Below are positions 47,734-56,710 of a stretch of DNA of 64,000 nt, piece after piece. The stretch comes from Streptomyces sp. B93 (GTDB lineage: Bacteria; Actinomycetota; Actinomycetes; Streptomycetales; Streptomycetaceae), in assembly GCF_018070565.1 (NCBI RefSeq), contig NZ_JAGPXL010000022.1:1-64000 (forward strand). The letters run 5' to 3'. Within the stretch, counting starts at the first letter, position 1; each line of letters opens with the position of its first letter. The notes under the pieces were generated by a model, which was given only the letters and a program-made list of their open reading frames with translations, did no database searches and had not been told where the DNA came from. A program made the position numbers and the translations under genes.

Positions 47734-48649
47734 AGCGGATCCTCGGGTCGAGTACGGCGTACAGGAGGTCGACGATGAGGTTGGCCGCGAGGAAGACCAG
47801 GACGAGGATGGTCACGAAGCCGACGACGGTCTGCGTGTTCTGGCGCAGGATGCCCTGGTAGAGCTGGTAGCCCACGCCGTGGATGTTGAAGATCCGCTCG
47901 GTGACGATGGCGCCGCCCATCAGGAAGCCCACGTCCGCGCCGATGAAGGTGACGACGGGGATGAGGGAGTTGCGCAGCAGGTGCCGGGTGATGACCCGGC
48001 GCCTCGGCAGGCCCTTGGCGACGGCGGTACGGACGTAGTCGGAGCGCCGGTTCTCCGCGATGGACGTCCGGGTCAGCCGGGTGACGTACGCCAGTGAGAC
48101 GGACGCCAGCACCAGGCCGGGCACGATCAGCTCGTCGAAGGGCGCCTCCGGGGAGACGGAGGGACTGATCCAGCCCCACTTCACGCCGAGCAGCAGCTGG
48201 ATCAGCAGACCGGTGACGAACGTGGGGACGGAGATGACGACCAGGGTGGCCAGCAGCACCCCGGTGTCGACGGGGCGGCCGCGGCGCAGCCCCGTGACGA
48301 CCCCGAGGGTGATCCCGATGACGATCTCGAACAGGATGGCGATGAGGGTGAGCCGGATGGTGACCGGGAACGCCGTGCCCATCAGCTCGGTGACCGGCTG
48401 GCCGTTGAAGGCGGTGCCGAAGTCGCCGGTGAAGACGTTGCCCATGTAGGTCAGGTACTGCTGCCACACGGGCTCGTCGAGGCCGAACTCGTGGCGCAGC
48501 CGGGCGGCCGTCGCGGGATCGCACTGGCGGTCGCCGCAGAGTCCCGCGATGGGGTCGCCCATCACGTTCACCATGAGGAAGATCAGCAGCGTGGCCCCGA
48601 TGAAGACCGGGATCATCTGGAGCAGCCGCCGGACGACGTAGCGTCCCAT
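47726..48649 (-). CDS. Oligopeptide ABC permease, OppB-like
   Basis: The 307-residue permease starts MGRYVVRRLLQMIPVFIGAT, typical of DppB/OppB. The first outer loop has CGDRQCDPATAARL, then six helices and the EAA loop (VAKGLPRRRVITRHLLRNSLIPVVTFIG). A ribosome-binding site (GAGGGGG) precedes ATG. The gap to the binding-protein gene is 9 bases. Confidence 0.9.
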   Translation of the reverse strand: MGRYVVRRLLQMIPVFIGATLLIFLMVNVMGDPIAGLCGDRQCDPATAARLRHEFGLDEPVWQQYLTYMGNVFTGDFGTAFNGQPVTELMGTAFPVTIRLTLIAILFEIVIGITLGVVTGLRRGRPVDTGVLLATLVVISVPTFVTGLLIQLLLGVKWGWISPSVSPEAPFDELIVPGLVLASVSLAYVTRLTRTSIAENRRSDYVRTAVAKGLPRRRVITRHLLRNSLIPVVTFIGADVGFLMGGAIVTERIFNIHGVGYQLYQGILRQNTQTVVGFVTILVLVFLAANLIVDLLYAVLDPRIRYA

Positions 48650-48658
48650 GCCGCCCCC

Positions 48659-50293
48659 TCAGCTGACCTGGATCTCGTTGTAGACGGGGACGCTGAACGG
48701 GTTGAGCTTGACGTTGGACAGCCGCTCCGAGTAGCCCGCGCTGCCGTTCTGGTACCACAGCGGGATGGCGGCCATGTTGTCCCGGACGACCTCCTCGGCC
48801 TGCTGGAAGAGGTCGACGGCCTTGGCGGTGTCGGACTCGGCGTTGGCCTGGTCGACCAGGTCGTCGAACTGCTTGTTGCTCCACTTGCCGTCGTTGGAGG
48901 AGGCGTTGGTGTAGTACAGCGGCTGGAGGAAGTTCTGGATCAGCGGGTAGTCCATCTGCCAGCCCGCGCGGAACGGCCCGCTCATGTTCCGGTCGGTGAT
49001 CTGGCTGCGGAAGTCCGCGAAGGTGCCGATCGGGTTGCCGACGCAGGCGCGGTCGTTGTCGAGGGCGTTGTTGATGGAGTTGCAGACCGCGTCGACCCAC
49101 TCCTTGTGGGAGCCGGTGTCGGCGTTGTAGCTGATCCTGACCTGTCCGCCGGGCAGCCCGCCGCCCTGCTCGATCAGCTTCTTCGCTTCGTCGGGGTCGT
49201 ACTCGCACAGGTCCCCGCACAGCTCCGGGTCGAAGCCGCCGTCCTCCCCGAGCACCGGGGACGTCCAGTCCTTGGCGGGGGTGCGGGTCTTCTGGAAGAT
49301 CGTCTCGGTGATCTGGCCGCGGTCGATCGCCCGGGACAGGCCCTTGCGCACGTCGTCGGAGCCCTCCTTGTTCCAGTTCTTGTCGTAGAACGGGAAGGCG
49401 AGGGTCTGGATGATCCCGGCCGGGGTGTTGATGTAGCGGTCGCCGAGGTCGTTCTGCACGTTCCGCAGCTGGGCGGCGGGCACGTCGTCGACGAGGTCGA
49501 GGTTGCCGGCGAGCAGGTCGGTGTAGGCGGTGTTGTTGTCGGTGTAGACCTTCAGGTCGACGCCGCCGTTCTGCGCCTCGTCGTCGCCGGGGTAGTCCTC
49601 CCACTTGCGCAGCGACATCTGCGAGCCGCGGGTGTAGGAGTCCACCAGGTACGGGCCGTTGCCGACCGGCTTGGCCAGCCAGGCGTCGTGGTCGTCGAAG
49701 AACGCCTTGGGCAGCGGCACGTAGGCGTTGTAGCCCAGGGTCTCGGGGAAGGTGGAGAACTTCTGGTTGAGCTTGACCGTGAAGGTCCGCTCGCCGGTGA
49801 CCTCCAGGCCGGAGAGGGTGTCGGCGGTCTGCTCACTCCCGTCCTCCGGGTGGACGGCGTCGTAGCCCTCGATGTAGCTGAAGAAGTAGGCGTTGCGCTG
49901 GTTGTTCTTCAGGCTGGCGCCGTAGTTCCAGGCGTCGACGAAGGACTGGGCGGTGACCTGCTCGCCGTTGCTGAAGGTCCAGCCGTCCTTGACGGTGACG
50001 GTGAAGTTCTGCGAGTCGGTGGTCTCGATGCTCTCGGCGAGCATGTCCTTCGCCTCGCCCGTCTCCGGGTCGTACTTCTTCAGCCCGCGGAAGATCATGT
50101 CGAGGACCTTGCCGCCCTGCACCTCGTTGGTGTTGGCGGGCTCCAGCGGGTTCTGCGGGTCCCCCCAGGACGAGCTGAGCACGGCGCCCGAGTCGCCCCC
50201 GCCGCCGTTGCCGTCCCCGCCGCCGCAGGCCGCCGCCACAAGGCCCGCGGCCACCGCACACGCGGCCCATCTGGCGTGCCTGGCTCCACGCAT
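48659..50293 (-). CDS. Oligopeptide-binding lipoprotein, OppA-like
   Basis: The 544-residue precursor has a basic N-terminus and lipobox VAAAC (Cys23), followed by an SBP family 5 fold (SSWGDPQNPLEPANTNEVQG, KDGWTFSNGEQVTAQSFVDAW, GNGPYLVDSYT). It captures peptides outside the membrane for the co-encoded permease. First gene of its operon, with AGGAGGGACTCC before the ATG. The 180-bp upstream spacer holds the bldK terminator and a CCGTTAACGG palindrome. Confidence 0.9.
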   Translation of the reverse strand: MRGARHARWAACAVAAGLVAAACGGGDGNGGGGDSGAVLSSSWGDPQNPLEPANTNEVQGGKVLDMIFRGLKKYDPETGEAKDMLAESIETTDSQNFTVTVKDGWTFSNGEQVTAQSFVDAWNYGASLKNNQRNAYFFSYIEGYDAVHPEDGSEQTADTLSGLEVTGERTFTVKLNQKFSTFPETLGYNAYVPLPKAFFDDHDAWLAKPVGNGPYLVDSYTRGSQMSLRKWEDYPGDDEAQNGGVDLKVYTDNNTAYTDLLAGNLDLVDDVPAAQLRNVQNDLGDRYINTPAGIIQTLAFPFYDKNWNKEGSDDVRKGLSRAIDRGQITETIFQKTRTPAKDWTSPVLGEDGGFDPELCGDLCEYDPDEAKKLIEQGGGLPGGQVRISYNADTGSHKEWVDAVCNSINNALDNDRACVGNPIGTFADFRSQITDRNMSGPFRAGWQMDYPLIQNFLQPLYYTNASSNDGKWSNKQFDDLVDQANAESDTAKAVDLFQQAEEVVRDNMAAIPLWYQNGSAGYSERLSNVKLNPFSVPVYNEIQVS

Positions 50294-50418
50294 GGAGTCC
50301 CTCCTCGTTCGCGCCGTACGTCAGCGCCGGGGCGCTGAACCGTTAACGGCCAATATCAGGGCAGAGGGGGGCACAGTGCATGCAGTGTCCGGCCGGATGG
50401 ATGACGGGCCGTGGAACA

Positions 50419-50452
50419 CGACGGAGCCCGGCCGGGTGGCCGGGCTCCGTCG
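50419..50452 (-). terminator. bldK operon terminator
   Basis: CGACGGAGCCCGGCC (50419-50433) and GGCCGGGCTCCGTCG (50438-50452) form a 15-bp perfect stem with a GGGT loop, 21 bases past the bldKE stop. It separates bldK from the downstream opp operon. Confidence 0.8.
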
Positions 50453-50473
50453 GGACGTGGCGGCGGTGCCGCG

Positions 50474-51601
50474 TCAGGACTTGGCGGGGGCGTCGCCCTC
50501 GGCCTCCAGGGCCTGGAGCGCCGGGTCCATGACCACGTCGGCGCCGTGCGCCTCGGTCGTCGGGTCCTCCGGGAAGTGGCAGGCGGTCAGGTGACCGTCG
50601 CGGTTGCCGGAGATCTGGACCAGCGGGGGCTCCTCCGTGGCGCACTTGTCCTGCGCCTTCCAGCAGCGGGTGCGGAAGCGGCAGCCGGACGGCGGGTGGA
50701 TCGGCGAGGGCACGTCACCGTAGAGACGGATGCGCTCGCGCTGCTCGGCGTCGTCGTCCACCTGCACCTCGGGCACCGCGGACAGCAGCGCGTGGGTGTA
50801 GGGGTGACGCGGCCGGTTGTAGATGGAGTCCCGGTCGCCGACCTCGACCACCTTGCCGAGGTACATGACCGCCACGCGCTGCGAGAAGTGCCGCACGATC
50901 GCCAGGTCGTGGGCGATGAAGACGAACGCGATGCCCAGCTCTTCCTGGACCTTCTGGAGCAGGTTCACCACCTGCGCCTGGATGGACACGTCCAGGGCCG
51001 AGACCGGCTCGTCCGCGACGATCAGCTTCGGGTTCAGGGCGAGCGCGCGGGCGACGCCGATACGCTGGCGCTGACCGCCGGAGAACTCGTGCGGGAAGCG
51101 GTTGTAGTGCTCGGGGTTGAGGCCGACCAGCTCCAGCAGCTCCCGGACGCGCTTCTCCCGGCCGCCCTCGGGGTTGATCCCGTTGACCTCCATCGGCGAC
51201 TTGATGATGGAGCCGACGGTCTGCCGCGGGTTCAGCGAGGAGTACGGGTCCTGGAAGATCATCTGGATCTCGGACCGCACCGGCGCCAGCTGCTTGCGGT
51301 TGGCACGGGTGATGTCCTGACCGGCGTACGTGATCCGTCCCGCCGTCGGCTCCAGGAGGCGGGTGATCAGCCGGCCGGTGGTGGACTTGCCGCAGCCGGA
51401 CTCGCCGACCAGGCCGAGGCTCTCGCCCACCCCGACCCTCAGGTCCACGCCGTCGACGGCCTGGACGGCGCCGACCTTGCGTTTGATCGGGAAGCCGCCG
51501 TAGATCGGGAAGTGCTTGGTCAGGCCCGTGACCTCCAGGAGCGGCTCCTTGGAGGTGGCGGCGGAGCCCTGCTGTGCGGGGAGGGTGAGGTTCTCGCTCA
51601 T
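50474..51601 (-). CDS. bldKE: BldK transporter ATPase BldKE
   Basis: The 375-residue OppF-type ATPase (Walker A GESGCGKS, FSGGQRQR, LIVADEPVSALD, Cys motif CRFRTRCWKAQDKC) is the last gene of a five-gene operon. The order permease, binding protein, permease, ATPase, ATPase is that of bldKA-bldKE of S. coelicolor, and it lies just beyond typA as I recall there. ATG at 51601 (MSENLTLPAQQ) is chosen. The symbol rests on operon order and lengths, not on an alignment. Confidence 0.85.
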   Translation of the reverse strand: MSENLTLPAQQGSAATSKEPLLEVTGLTKHFPIYGGFPIKRKVGAVQAVDGVDLRVGVGESLGLVGESGCGKSTTGRLITRLLEPTAGRITYAGQDITRANRKQLAPVRSEIQMIFQDPYSSLNPRQTVGSIIKSPMEVNGINPEGGREKRVRELLELVGLNPEHYNRFPHEFSGGQRQRIGVARALALNPKLIVADEPVSALDVSIQAQVVNLLQKVQEELGIAFVFIAHDLAIVRHFSQRVAVMYLGKVVEVGDRDSIYNRPRHPYTHALLSAVPEVQVDDDAEQRERIRLYGDVPSPIHPPSGCRFRTRCWKAQDKCATEEPPLVQISGNRDGHLTACHFPEDPTTEAHGADVVMDPALQALEAEGDAPAKS

Positions 51602-51615
51602 GATCTCGGTTCTCC

Positions 51616-52677
51616 CTAGCGCAGCCGGGGCTGGATCTCGTCGATGAAGATGGTCTGCTTCTGCTCCGCCGTGAGGTGGCAGGCGGCGGCACGGCCCTCG
51701 GCCAGCGGCGGCCGGGACGTGGTGCACAGATCGCCGGACACCTGGTCACGGAAGGCGCAGCGCGGGTGGAAGGGGCAGCCGGACGGCGGGTTCAGCAGCG
51801 ACGGCGGGCTGCCCGGGATCGGCGTCAGCTCCTGGTCGATGTCGCCGTCGAGGCGCGGCATGGAGCTGAGCAGACCCCAGGTGTAGGGGTGCGTCGGCGT
51901 GCGCAGCACCTCCTTGACCGAGCCGCGCTCGACGGCGCGGCCCGCGTACATCACCAGCAGGTCGTCGGCCATGTTGCCGATGACACCGAGGTCGTGGGTG
52001 ATGAAGATGATCGCGGAGCCGAACTCCTGCTGGAGGTCCTTCAGCAGGTCCAGGATCTGCGCCTGCACGGTCACGTCGAGCGCGGTGGTCGGCTCGTCGG
52101 CGATCAGCAGGTCGGGGTCGCACATCAGCGCCATGGCGATCATCGCGCGCTGGCGCATACCGCCGGAGAACTGGTGCGGGTAGTCGTCGAAGCGCACCTT
52201 GGGCTGCGGGATGCCGACCTTCTCCAGCATCTGGACCGCCCGGTCCTTCGCCTCCTTCTTGGAGGCGCCGGTGTGCTTCATGTACGGCTCGGAGAGCTGC
52301 CGTCCCACCGTGTAGTACGGCGACAGCGCCGTCAGCGGGTCCTGGAAGATCATCGCCATCTTGTTGCCGCGGAGCTTCTCCAGCTCCTTCTCCTTGGCGG
52401 TGACGAGTTCCTGGCCGTCCAGGACGATCTCGCCGTCGATGGTGGTGGTCCTCGGGTTGTGCAGGCCCAGGATGGTCAGGTTGGTGACGGACTTGCCGGA
52501 ACCCGACTCACCGACGATGCCCAGGGTCTTGCCCCGCTCGACATCGAAGGAGAGCCCGTCGACCGCCTTGACGATGCCGTCCTCGGTGGAGAACTGCACC
52601 CGCAGGTCACGGACCGAGAGGAAACTCTCGGACCCGGTCGGGGCCGGGACGTCCTCGGTCTTGGTCAGTGTGGTCAC
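51616..52677 (-). CDS. bldKD: BldK transporter ATPase BldKD
   Basis: The 353-residue OppD-type ATPase has Walker A GESGSGKS, FSGGMRQR, LLIADEPTTALDVT, and a C-terminal CPFHPRCAFRDQV. The gap to bldKE is 14 bases and to bldKC 15 bases. It powers peptide uptake with BldKE. Confidence 0.85.
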   Translation of the reverse strand: MTTLTKTEDVPAPTGSESFLSVRDLRVQFSTEDGIVKAVDGLSFDVERGKTLGIVGESGSGKSVTNLTILGLHNPRTTTIDGEIVLDGQELVTAKEKELEKLRGNKMAMIFQDPLTALSPYYTVGRQLSEPYMKHTGASKKEAKDRAVQMLEKVGIPQPKVRFDDYPHQFSGGMRQRAMIAMALMCDPDLLIADEPTTALDVTVQAQILDLLKDLQQEFGSAIIFITHDLGVIGNMADDLLVMYAGRAVERGSVKEVLRTPTHPYTWGLLSSMPRLDGDIDQELTPIPGSPPSLLNPPSGCPFHPRCAFRDQVSGDLCTTSRPPLAEGRAAACHLTAEQKQTIFIDEIQPRLR

Positions 52678-52692
52678 GGTGGTTCGTTCTTC

Positions 52693-53670
52693 CTAGGAGA
52701 GCCGGACGCGCGGATCGATCCAGGCGTACGCGATGTCGACGAGGATGTTCAGGAGCAGGATGAAGAAGGCTCCGACCAGCATGACACCCATCGTCAGCGG
52801 CAGGTCCTTCGTGACCGCTCCGTCCACGGCGAGGCGGCCGATTCCCTGGAGGGAGAAGGTGAGTTCGGTCACGACACCGCCACCGAGCAGGGCGCTCAGG
52901 TCGATGCCGAGGATGGTCACGATCGGGATGAGCGAGCCGCGCCAGGCGTAGCGGAAGAAGACGTACTTCTTGCCCATGCCCTTGGCCCGGGCGGTGCGCA
53001 CGTGCTCCTCCTGGAGCTGCTCGATCATCGAGGAGCGCGCCATACGGGTGTACTGACCGGTGAAGATCGTCGCCATGACGGCCATCGGGATCCACAGCCC
53101 CGCGAGCCAGCCGAACGGGTCCTCGGTGAACGGGACGTACTTCGGGAACTCCACCCAGCCGGTGTTGTACACGAAGATCAGCAGCACGATCGGGCCGAGG
53201 AAGTAGATCTGGAACGAGCTGAGCACCATGGACGCGCCGGTGGCGGCCTTGTCGATCATGGAGCCGCGCCGGTAGGCGGCGACCATGCCCGCGCCGATGC
53301 CGATGACGAGGAAGACGACCAGGGCGCCGACCGTCAGGGACAGCGTCAGCGGGAAGCGGTCCATGATGATCGAGGTCACGTTGTCGTTGTAGAAGAACGA
53401 CCGGCCCAGGCAGGGCGCGGGGCATTCGCCCTGCGGGAAGTCGCGCCCGGCCACGATGCCGGTCATGAACTCCCAGAACTGCGCGGCGAGCGGCTGATCC
53501 AGGCCGAGGGCGTGCCGGATGTCCTCCAGTCGCGCGGGCGAGCAGTCCTTGCCACAGGCCAGGGAGGCGTAGTCGGAGGGCGCGGCGACGAAGAGGAAGA
53601 AGGTTGCGGCACCGATCAGGAACAGGGTGACGACGGCACCGACCGAGCGCCGGAGGATGAACTGAAGCAT
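52693..53670 (-). CDS. bldKC: BldK transporter permease BldKC
   Basis: The 325-residue OppB-type permease starts MLQFILRRSVGAVVTLFLIG and has six membrane helices with the EAA loop (ARAKGMGKKYVFFRYAWRGSLIPIV). Its first extracytoplasmic loop has four cysteines (Cys39, 43, 83, 87). ATG at 53670 is chosen, as the 25 residues upstream form no membrane or domain sequence. A hairpin lies between it and bldKB. Confidence 0.85.
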   Translation of the reverse strand: MLQFILRRSVGAVVTLFLIGAATFFLFVAAPSDYASLACGKDCSPARLEDIRHALGLDQPLAAQFWEFMTGIVAGRDFPQGECPAPCLGRSFFYNDNVTSIIMDRFPLTLSLTVGALVVFLVIGIGAGMVAAYRRGSMIDKAATGASMVLSSFQIYFLGPIVLLIFVYNTGWVEFPKYVPFTEDPFGWLAGLWIPMAVMATIFTGQYTRMARSSMIEQLQEEHVRTARAKGMGKKYVFFRYAWRGSLIPIVTILGIDLSALLGGGVVTELTFSLQGIGRLAVDGAVTKDLPLTMGVMLVGAFFILLLNILVDIAYAWIDPRVRLS

Positions 53671-53716
53671 GGCGGGGGGCTGCTCTCTGCGGAGACGGTG
53701 GACGGGTTCACGGAAC

Positions 53717-53752
53717 CGCGGGGGTGCGCTCCGCCTGGTGCGCACCCCCGCG
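53717..53752 (-). terminator. Intra-operon hairpin between bldKB and bldKC
   Basis: CGCGGGGGTGCGC (53717-53729) pairs with GCGCACCCCCGCG (53740-53752), a 13-bp stem with a 10-nt loop, in the 97-bp gap after the binding-protein gene. It could stop part of the transcripts or protect the bldKB 3' end. Confidence 0.75.
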
Positions 53753-53767
53753 AACAGCCGTAGAGAG

Positions 53768-55561
53768 TTACGACTTCAGGAACAGTCGGGTCACGTCGAG
53801 GTAGCTCGACTCAGTGCTGTAGCGGGCACCGCCGATGTTCGAGCCGTACAGCTGGAACTGCTTGGTGTACCACAGCGGGGCGGCCGGGTTGACCTCCTCC
53901 AGGATGTACTTGTGGGCCTCTTCCCACGTCTTCGCGGCATCTTCCGGCTGCTGGTTCAGGGCCTTGCCGATCAGCTCCTGGACCTTCGGGTCGTTGATGT
54001 GCGAGTAGTTCGACTTGCCGTCGCCGACCTGGTCACCGTCGTAGACCGGGGTCACGACCGTGGACGGGGAGGGCCAGTCCTGGCCCCAGCCGGTGATGTA
54101 GATGTCGTACGGGTTCTTGACCTTGCCGATCTGCTCGTAGTACGACGCGGCGTCGATCTCCTTGGAGACCACGTCGATGCCGACCTTGCCGAGCGCGTCC
54201 TCGATGGCGACCTTGCGCTTCTGGCCGGCCTCGGAGTTGGCGTAGGCGAAGACCAGCTTCTTCTCGGCGGCCGGAACGTCCGCGAGCAGCTCCTTGGCCT
54301 TCTCGATGTTGCCCGCGGGCGTCTTCAGACGGCCGTAGGGGTCGTACTTGGCGTCGTAGCCCGGCAGGGTCGGGGCGAACAGGTTCGGGGCGACGTCGCC
54401 ACCGAACGCGCCACCCTCACCGGCGATGAGCGACTTGGAGTTCACCGCGTAGGTGACGGCGTCCCGGACGGTCTTGTTCTTGACGCGGTCCAGGTTGAAC
54501 GTCAGCTGCATCACGTAGGGCTGGTAGCCCTTGATGGTGCGCTTGTTGACGGCCGGGTCGCTGATGACGTCCTGGATCTGGGTGGCGTCGACGCTGCCGG
54601 TGAACTGGATGGCGTTCTTGGCCTCGCCCTGGTCGGAGATCAGACGCTTGGTCTGGGTCGACTCGGTGACGCCGAACTGGAAGTCGAAGCCGTCGACGTA
54701 CTGGTGACGGACCGGGTCGGTGTTGGCGTCCCAGTTCTCGTTCTTGACGAGCTTGAGGGACTTGCCCGCCTTGAACTCCTCGATCTTGTACGGGCCGAGG
54801 GAGACGGGGGCGGTGTCGTACTTCTCCTTCGTGTCGGTCTCCTCCGGCACGATGGAGTAGCCCGGCATGGCCAGCGTCATCGGCAGGTCGGGACGCGGGG
54901 TGTCGAAGTGGAAGACGATCGTCTTGTCGTCCGGGGTCTCCAGGACGGAGTCCGGCAGGTGCTTCTTGCCGTAGCCGCCGTCCGGCAGGGCCTTGCGGTA
55001 GTCGGCACCGCTCAGCCAGGTCTGGAGGAAGGTCGGGCCGTCGAAGATGAACTCCGCGTACAGGCGCTCGACGGTGTGGCGGACGTCGGCCGAGGTGATC
55101 TCGTTGCCGTTCTCGTCCTTGAGGCCGTCCTTGAGCGTGAACGTCCAGGTCTTGTTGTCGTCGGACGCCTGGCCGGAGTCGGTCGCGAGGTCACCCACGA
55201 CCGAGACGCCGCCCTTGCCGTCCTCCTGGAAGTTGGTCAGGCCGCGGAAGACCAGGTTGGAGAACTGACCCGCGTCGGAGACGTAGATCTGGCCCGGGTC
55301 CATGTGGGAGAGACCGGACTCCTGGTAGACCGTGACGGTGCCGCCGGGCTTGGCCCCGGGGACCTCCTCGGCCGGACCGGTGGAGGCCTTGGCGTCCAGG
55401 TAGGCAACGCCCTCGGACTGCTCCTTGGCCTTGTCCTGGCTCTCGCCCTTGTTCCCGCCGGAGTTGTTGCCGGTGTTCTCCGAGCAACCGGTGAGCGCGA
55501 GGGAACCAGCCGCGATGGCGACCAGTATGGCGCGCCCTCTGCGCGAGGTGAACGACTTCAT
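53768..55561 (-). CDS. bldKB: BldK oligopeptide-binding lipoprotein BldKB
   Basis: The 597-residue precursor (about the 600 residues I recall for S. coelicolor BldKB) has a lipoprotein signal peptide with lipobox LALTGC (Cys26), a short Asn/Gly/Lys-rich spacer, and an SBP family 5 domain (YLDAKASTG, LSHMDPGQIYVSDAGQFSNLV, DNKTWTFTLKDGLKDENG). It binds the extracellular peptide signal that promotes aerial hyphae. ATG 55561 gives a normal lipoprotein start; ATG 55597 is an in-frame alternative. Confidence 0.87.
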   Translation of the reverse strand: MKSFTSRRGRAILVAIAAGSLALTGCSENTGNNSGGNKGESQDKAKEQSEGVAYLDAKASTGPAEEVPGAKPGGTVTVYQESGLSHMDPGQIYVSDAGQFSNLVFRGLTNFQEDGKGGVSVVGDLATDSGQASDDNKTWTFTLKDGLKDENGNEITSADVRHTVERLYAEFIFDGPTFLQTWLSGADYRKALPDGGYGKKHLPDSVLETPDDKTIVFHFDTPRPDLPMTLAMPGYSIVPEETDTKEKYDTAPVSLGPYKIEEFKAGKSLKLVKNENWDANTDPVRHQYVDGFDFQFGVTESTQTKRLISDQGEAKNAIQFTGSVDATQIQDVISDPAVNKRTIKGYQPYVMQLTFNLDRVKNKTVRDAVTYAVNSKSLIAGEGGAFGGDVAPNLFAPTLPGYDAKYDPYGRLKTPAGNIEKAKELLADVPAAEKKLVFAYANSEAGQKRKVAIEDALGKVGIDVVSKEIDAASYYEQIGKVKNPYDIYITGWGQDWPSPSTVVTPVYDGDQVGDGKSNYSHINDPKVQELIGKALNQQPEDAAKTWEEAHKYILEEVNPAAPLWYTKQFQLYGSNIGGARYSTESSYLDVTRLFLKS

Positions 55562-55663
55562 AGCGGTGTATGCACCTACCTGTCGGTTGTTATCCATGAG
55601 TACTGCCTGACGCGGCTGGTAGGCCGACGCGGGGGCGGCAGCCACCCCCCACCAATGGACGGC

Positions 55664-56710
55664 TCAGCGCCCGGACTTGGGGTCGAAGGCATCCCGTACC
55701 GAGTCTCCGAGGAGGTTGAAGCACAGGATGAAGATCACCAGCGCCACACCCGGGAAGAAGATGAACGCGGGGTCCTGCTGGGTGTAGTCGGCGCCGGCGG
55801 CGAACAGACGCCCCCAGTCCGGGGTGGGCTCGACGAAGCCGACGCCCGCGAAGGAGAGGAAGGCGATGGTGAGGATCGTGCTGGGCAGCTGGTACGTGAA
55901 CTGCACCAGCACCGGCGTGACGATGTTCGGCAGGACCTCCTTGCGGATGATCCGGCCCGGCGAGGCACCCGAGACCTTGGCGGCCTCGATGAACTCCCGC
56001 TCGCGCAGCGCCAGCACGACGGAGCGCACGAGTCGGGACATGCCCATCCAGCCGAGGATCCACAGCACGATCAGGATCGCCAGCGCCCGGAAGTACGTGG
56101 GCGTCTCGTCCCGCGGGTCCACGAAGAACGAGGTCACCACGGGCATGAAGGCGATGAAGAACAGCTGCGAGGGGAAGGACAGGAAGAAGTCCGTGACCCG
56201 GCCGAGCCAGTAGTCCGTGCGACCGGCGAAGTAACCGCCGACCAGACCGATGATGACACCGGTGACCGTCAACAGCACCGACACACCCAGCGCCATGAAC
56301 AGCGACGTCCGCATGCCGTACACCAGCATGGCGAAGAGGTCACGGCCGTACTGCGGCTCCACGCCGAACCAGTGGTCGGCGGAGAGGCCGCCGAAGTAGC
56401 CGAGCGGGAGCCCGAAGTCGTCGAGGACGGGCTTGTCCGCGTACTCCGGGTCCTGGCCGTAGAGGGTGTACGGGTCGGTGCCGCTGATCGCGGTGAGCAG
56501 CGGTGCGGCCAGCGCGACGACGAAGAAGAAAATCACTACGCCGGCGCAGAACATCCCTGTACGGTCACGCCTGAAGCGCTGCCACATCAACTGCCCGGGA
56601 GAGCGACCCTCAAGCTTCTTGGGACTCTCGGCGACCTCGGAGGTCGCGTCGAGCTCGGGGTCCAAGGCGACCGCGGACCCGGAGCCCTCGGCCTTCGTCG
56701 GACTGGTCAT
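55664..56710 (-). CDS. bldKA: BldK transporter permease BldKA
   Basis: The 348-residue OppC-type permease has a cytoplasmic N-terminus, six membrane helices, a long first outer loop (DPYTLYGQDPEYADKPVLDD), and the EAA loop (AAKVSGASPGRIIRKEVLPNIVTPVLV). It is the first gene of the operon; ATG 56710 has GGGGGAAG 8 bases before. Upstream in-frame extension runs through the AT-rich leader and is rejected. A 102-bp gap with no hairpin separates it from bldKB. Confidence 0.87.
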   Translation of the reverse strand: MTSPTKAEGSGSAVALDPELDATSEVAESPKKLEGRSPGQLMWQRFRRDRTGMFCAGVVIFFFVVALAAPLLTAISGTDPYTLYGQDPEYADKPVLDDFGLPLGYFGGLSADHWFGVEPQYGRDLFAMLVYGMRTSLFMALGVSVLLTVTGVIIGLVGGYFAGRTDYWLGRVTDFFLSFPSQLFFIAFMPVVTSFFVDPRDETPTYFRALAILIVLWILGWMGMSRLVRSVVLALREREFIEAAKVSGASPGRIIRKEVLPNIVTPVLVQFTYQLPSTILTIAFLSFAGVGFVEPTPDWGRLFAAGADYTQQDPAFIFFPGVALVIFILCFNLLGDSVRDAFDPKSGR

